DNA of 64,000 bases from Prevotella sp. (GTDB lineage: Bacteria > Bacteroidota > Bacteroidia > Bacteroidales > Bacteroidaceae), in the NCBI GenBank assembly GCA_022641735.1, contig JALCDQ010000005.1, positions 124,001 through 188,000 on the forward strand. Reading direction: 5' to 3'. Positions 63,607 to 64,000 of the stretch are shown here, in pieces (positions within the stretch are counted from its first letter, which is position 1; every line of letters starts with the position of its first letter). Position numbers and translations under genes: made by a program. A model generated the notes under the pieces. The model was not told the origin of the DNA and made no database searches. It worked only from the letters and a program-made list of their open reading frames with translations.

Positions 63607-64000
63607 TTAATGTAATGCTGGTAAAACGGGAAACATATAGAAAATGCGGTTAGGACTGTAGTCCACCATGATTTGGTCGATGGCTACATGGTCGTCCAAT
63701 GCCGTTATATCGATGGTATGACTGTTGCGCGTGAGATGCACCTTGATGGTCCTCACGGCTTGTCCTCTTTGCGAATCAGCCTTCCATTGAGGAGAGTCTA
63801 TCGGGCTTTTCACCGAGAAAATCTGGGGCTGATTGTCGTCTATTTTCACCGAGAAGGATACGTCTTTGCCTCCAAAACCTTGTGTCGGGATGGCTGCAAT
63901 ACGGATAACAGCATCGCCATCACGCTCCGAATAGAAGGAATAAGACAACTGACCTAACTGCGGTAACTCAATGGCTTTCATGCTGTGGCCGAACATTTCG
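63607..64000 (-). CDS. C-terminal fragment of a carbohydrate-active protein (GH115-C-like domain)
   Basis: About 130 residues; the frame is still open at the window edge, so the N-terminus is outside. The fragment is a beta-sandwich: 'LSYSFYSERDGDAVIRIAAIPTQG', 'VSFSVKIDDNQPQIFSVKS', 'PQWKADSQRGQAVRTIKVHL' and 'HTIDITALDDHVAIDQIMVDY' follow the strand pattern of the domain that closes GH115 and some other glycoside hydrolases. The GH115 assignment rests on this end module only. Its stop is one base from the GH53 start, which suggests co-transcription on a galactan-related locus. Confidence 0.6.
   Translation of the reverse strand, partial: EMFGHSMKAIELPQLGQLSYSFYSERDGDAVIRIAAIPTQGFGGKDVSFSVKIDDNQPQIFSVKSPIDSPQWKADSQRGQAVRTIKVHLTRNSHTIDITALDDHVAIDQIMVDYSPNRIFYMFPVLPALH

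Overview
This window reads as chromosome of a Prevotella/Segatella-like member of the Bacteroidales. The evidence is the SusC/SusD pair, many lipoproteins with a Bacteroidales-type lipobox, a PorE-like OmpA lipoprotein, and promoters of the form TTTG-N20-TAnnTTTG (for example 32636-32667, 57567-57598 and 60510-60541). I see no rRNA, tRNA, CRISPR array, transposase or prophage gene.

Layout. (1) 1-9208: a run of plus-strand glycan-degradation genes: the end of a discoidin-like protein, a GH9-like protein, a beta-helix/PDZ protein, a GH29 alpha-L-fucosidase and a GH43-like propeller lipoprotein. (2) 9241-30773: a large polysaccharide utilisation locus built on a divergent promoter at 22407-22591. 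Leftward runs a tight eight-gene operon: SusC, SusD, DUF5018 lipoprotein, NAGPA-type phosphodiester glycosidase, GHL10-type glycosidase, GlcNAc 2-epimerase, metallophosphoesterase, FAD oxidoreductase. Rightward run a Tat-signal DUF4434 protein, an MFS sugar porter, a second GHL10 protein and a DUF5009 membrane acyltransferase, then a ROK regulator and a sodium/solute symporter. Together they suggest catabolism of an amino-sugar glycan containing sugar-1-phosphodiester bonds. (3) 31056-36625: a BACON/leucine-rich lipoprotein, an ExbB-membrane protein-ExbD-ExbD operon (energy for TonB-dependent import) and a GH43 enzyme. (4) 36709-49677: housekeeping and envelope genes, namely Lrp, thyA-folA, rRNA methyltransferase, sigma-70/DUF5056, PorE-like lipoprotein, acyltransferase, topoisomerase III, LUD protein and two tandem deoxynucleoside kinases. 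(5) 49680-57496, leftward: a dTDP-3-amino-sugar pathway (rfbB, fdtA, fdtB, an acetyltransferase) with purT inside it, two small membrane proteins, a phosphodiesterase, a cytidylate-kinase-like protein and a MATE exporter. (6) 57621-62368, rightward: S8 peptidase, xseA-xseB, ilvE, trmB. (7) 62598-64000: a GH53 galactanase and the end of another carbohydrate-active gene.

The most unusual structure is non-coding. Seven intergenic sites carry arrays of a degenerate 19-bp palindrome, consensus GTAAAMRRYNRYYKTTTAC, separated by 3-bp spacers, giving a strict 22-bp period. Two of the arrays sit inside a roughly 400-bp repeat present at 7407-7799 and, inverted, at 41650-42062. I do not recognise a described element that fits.
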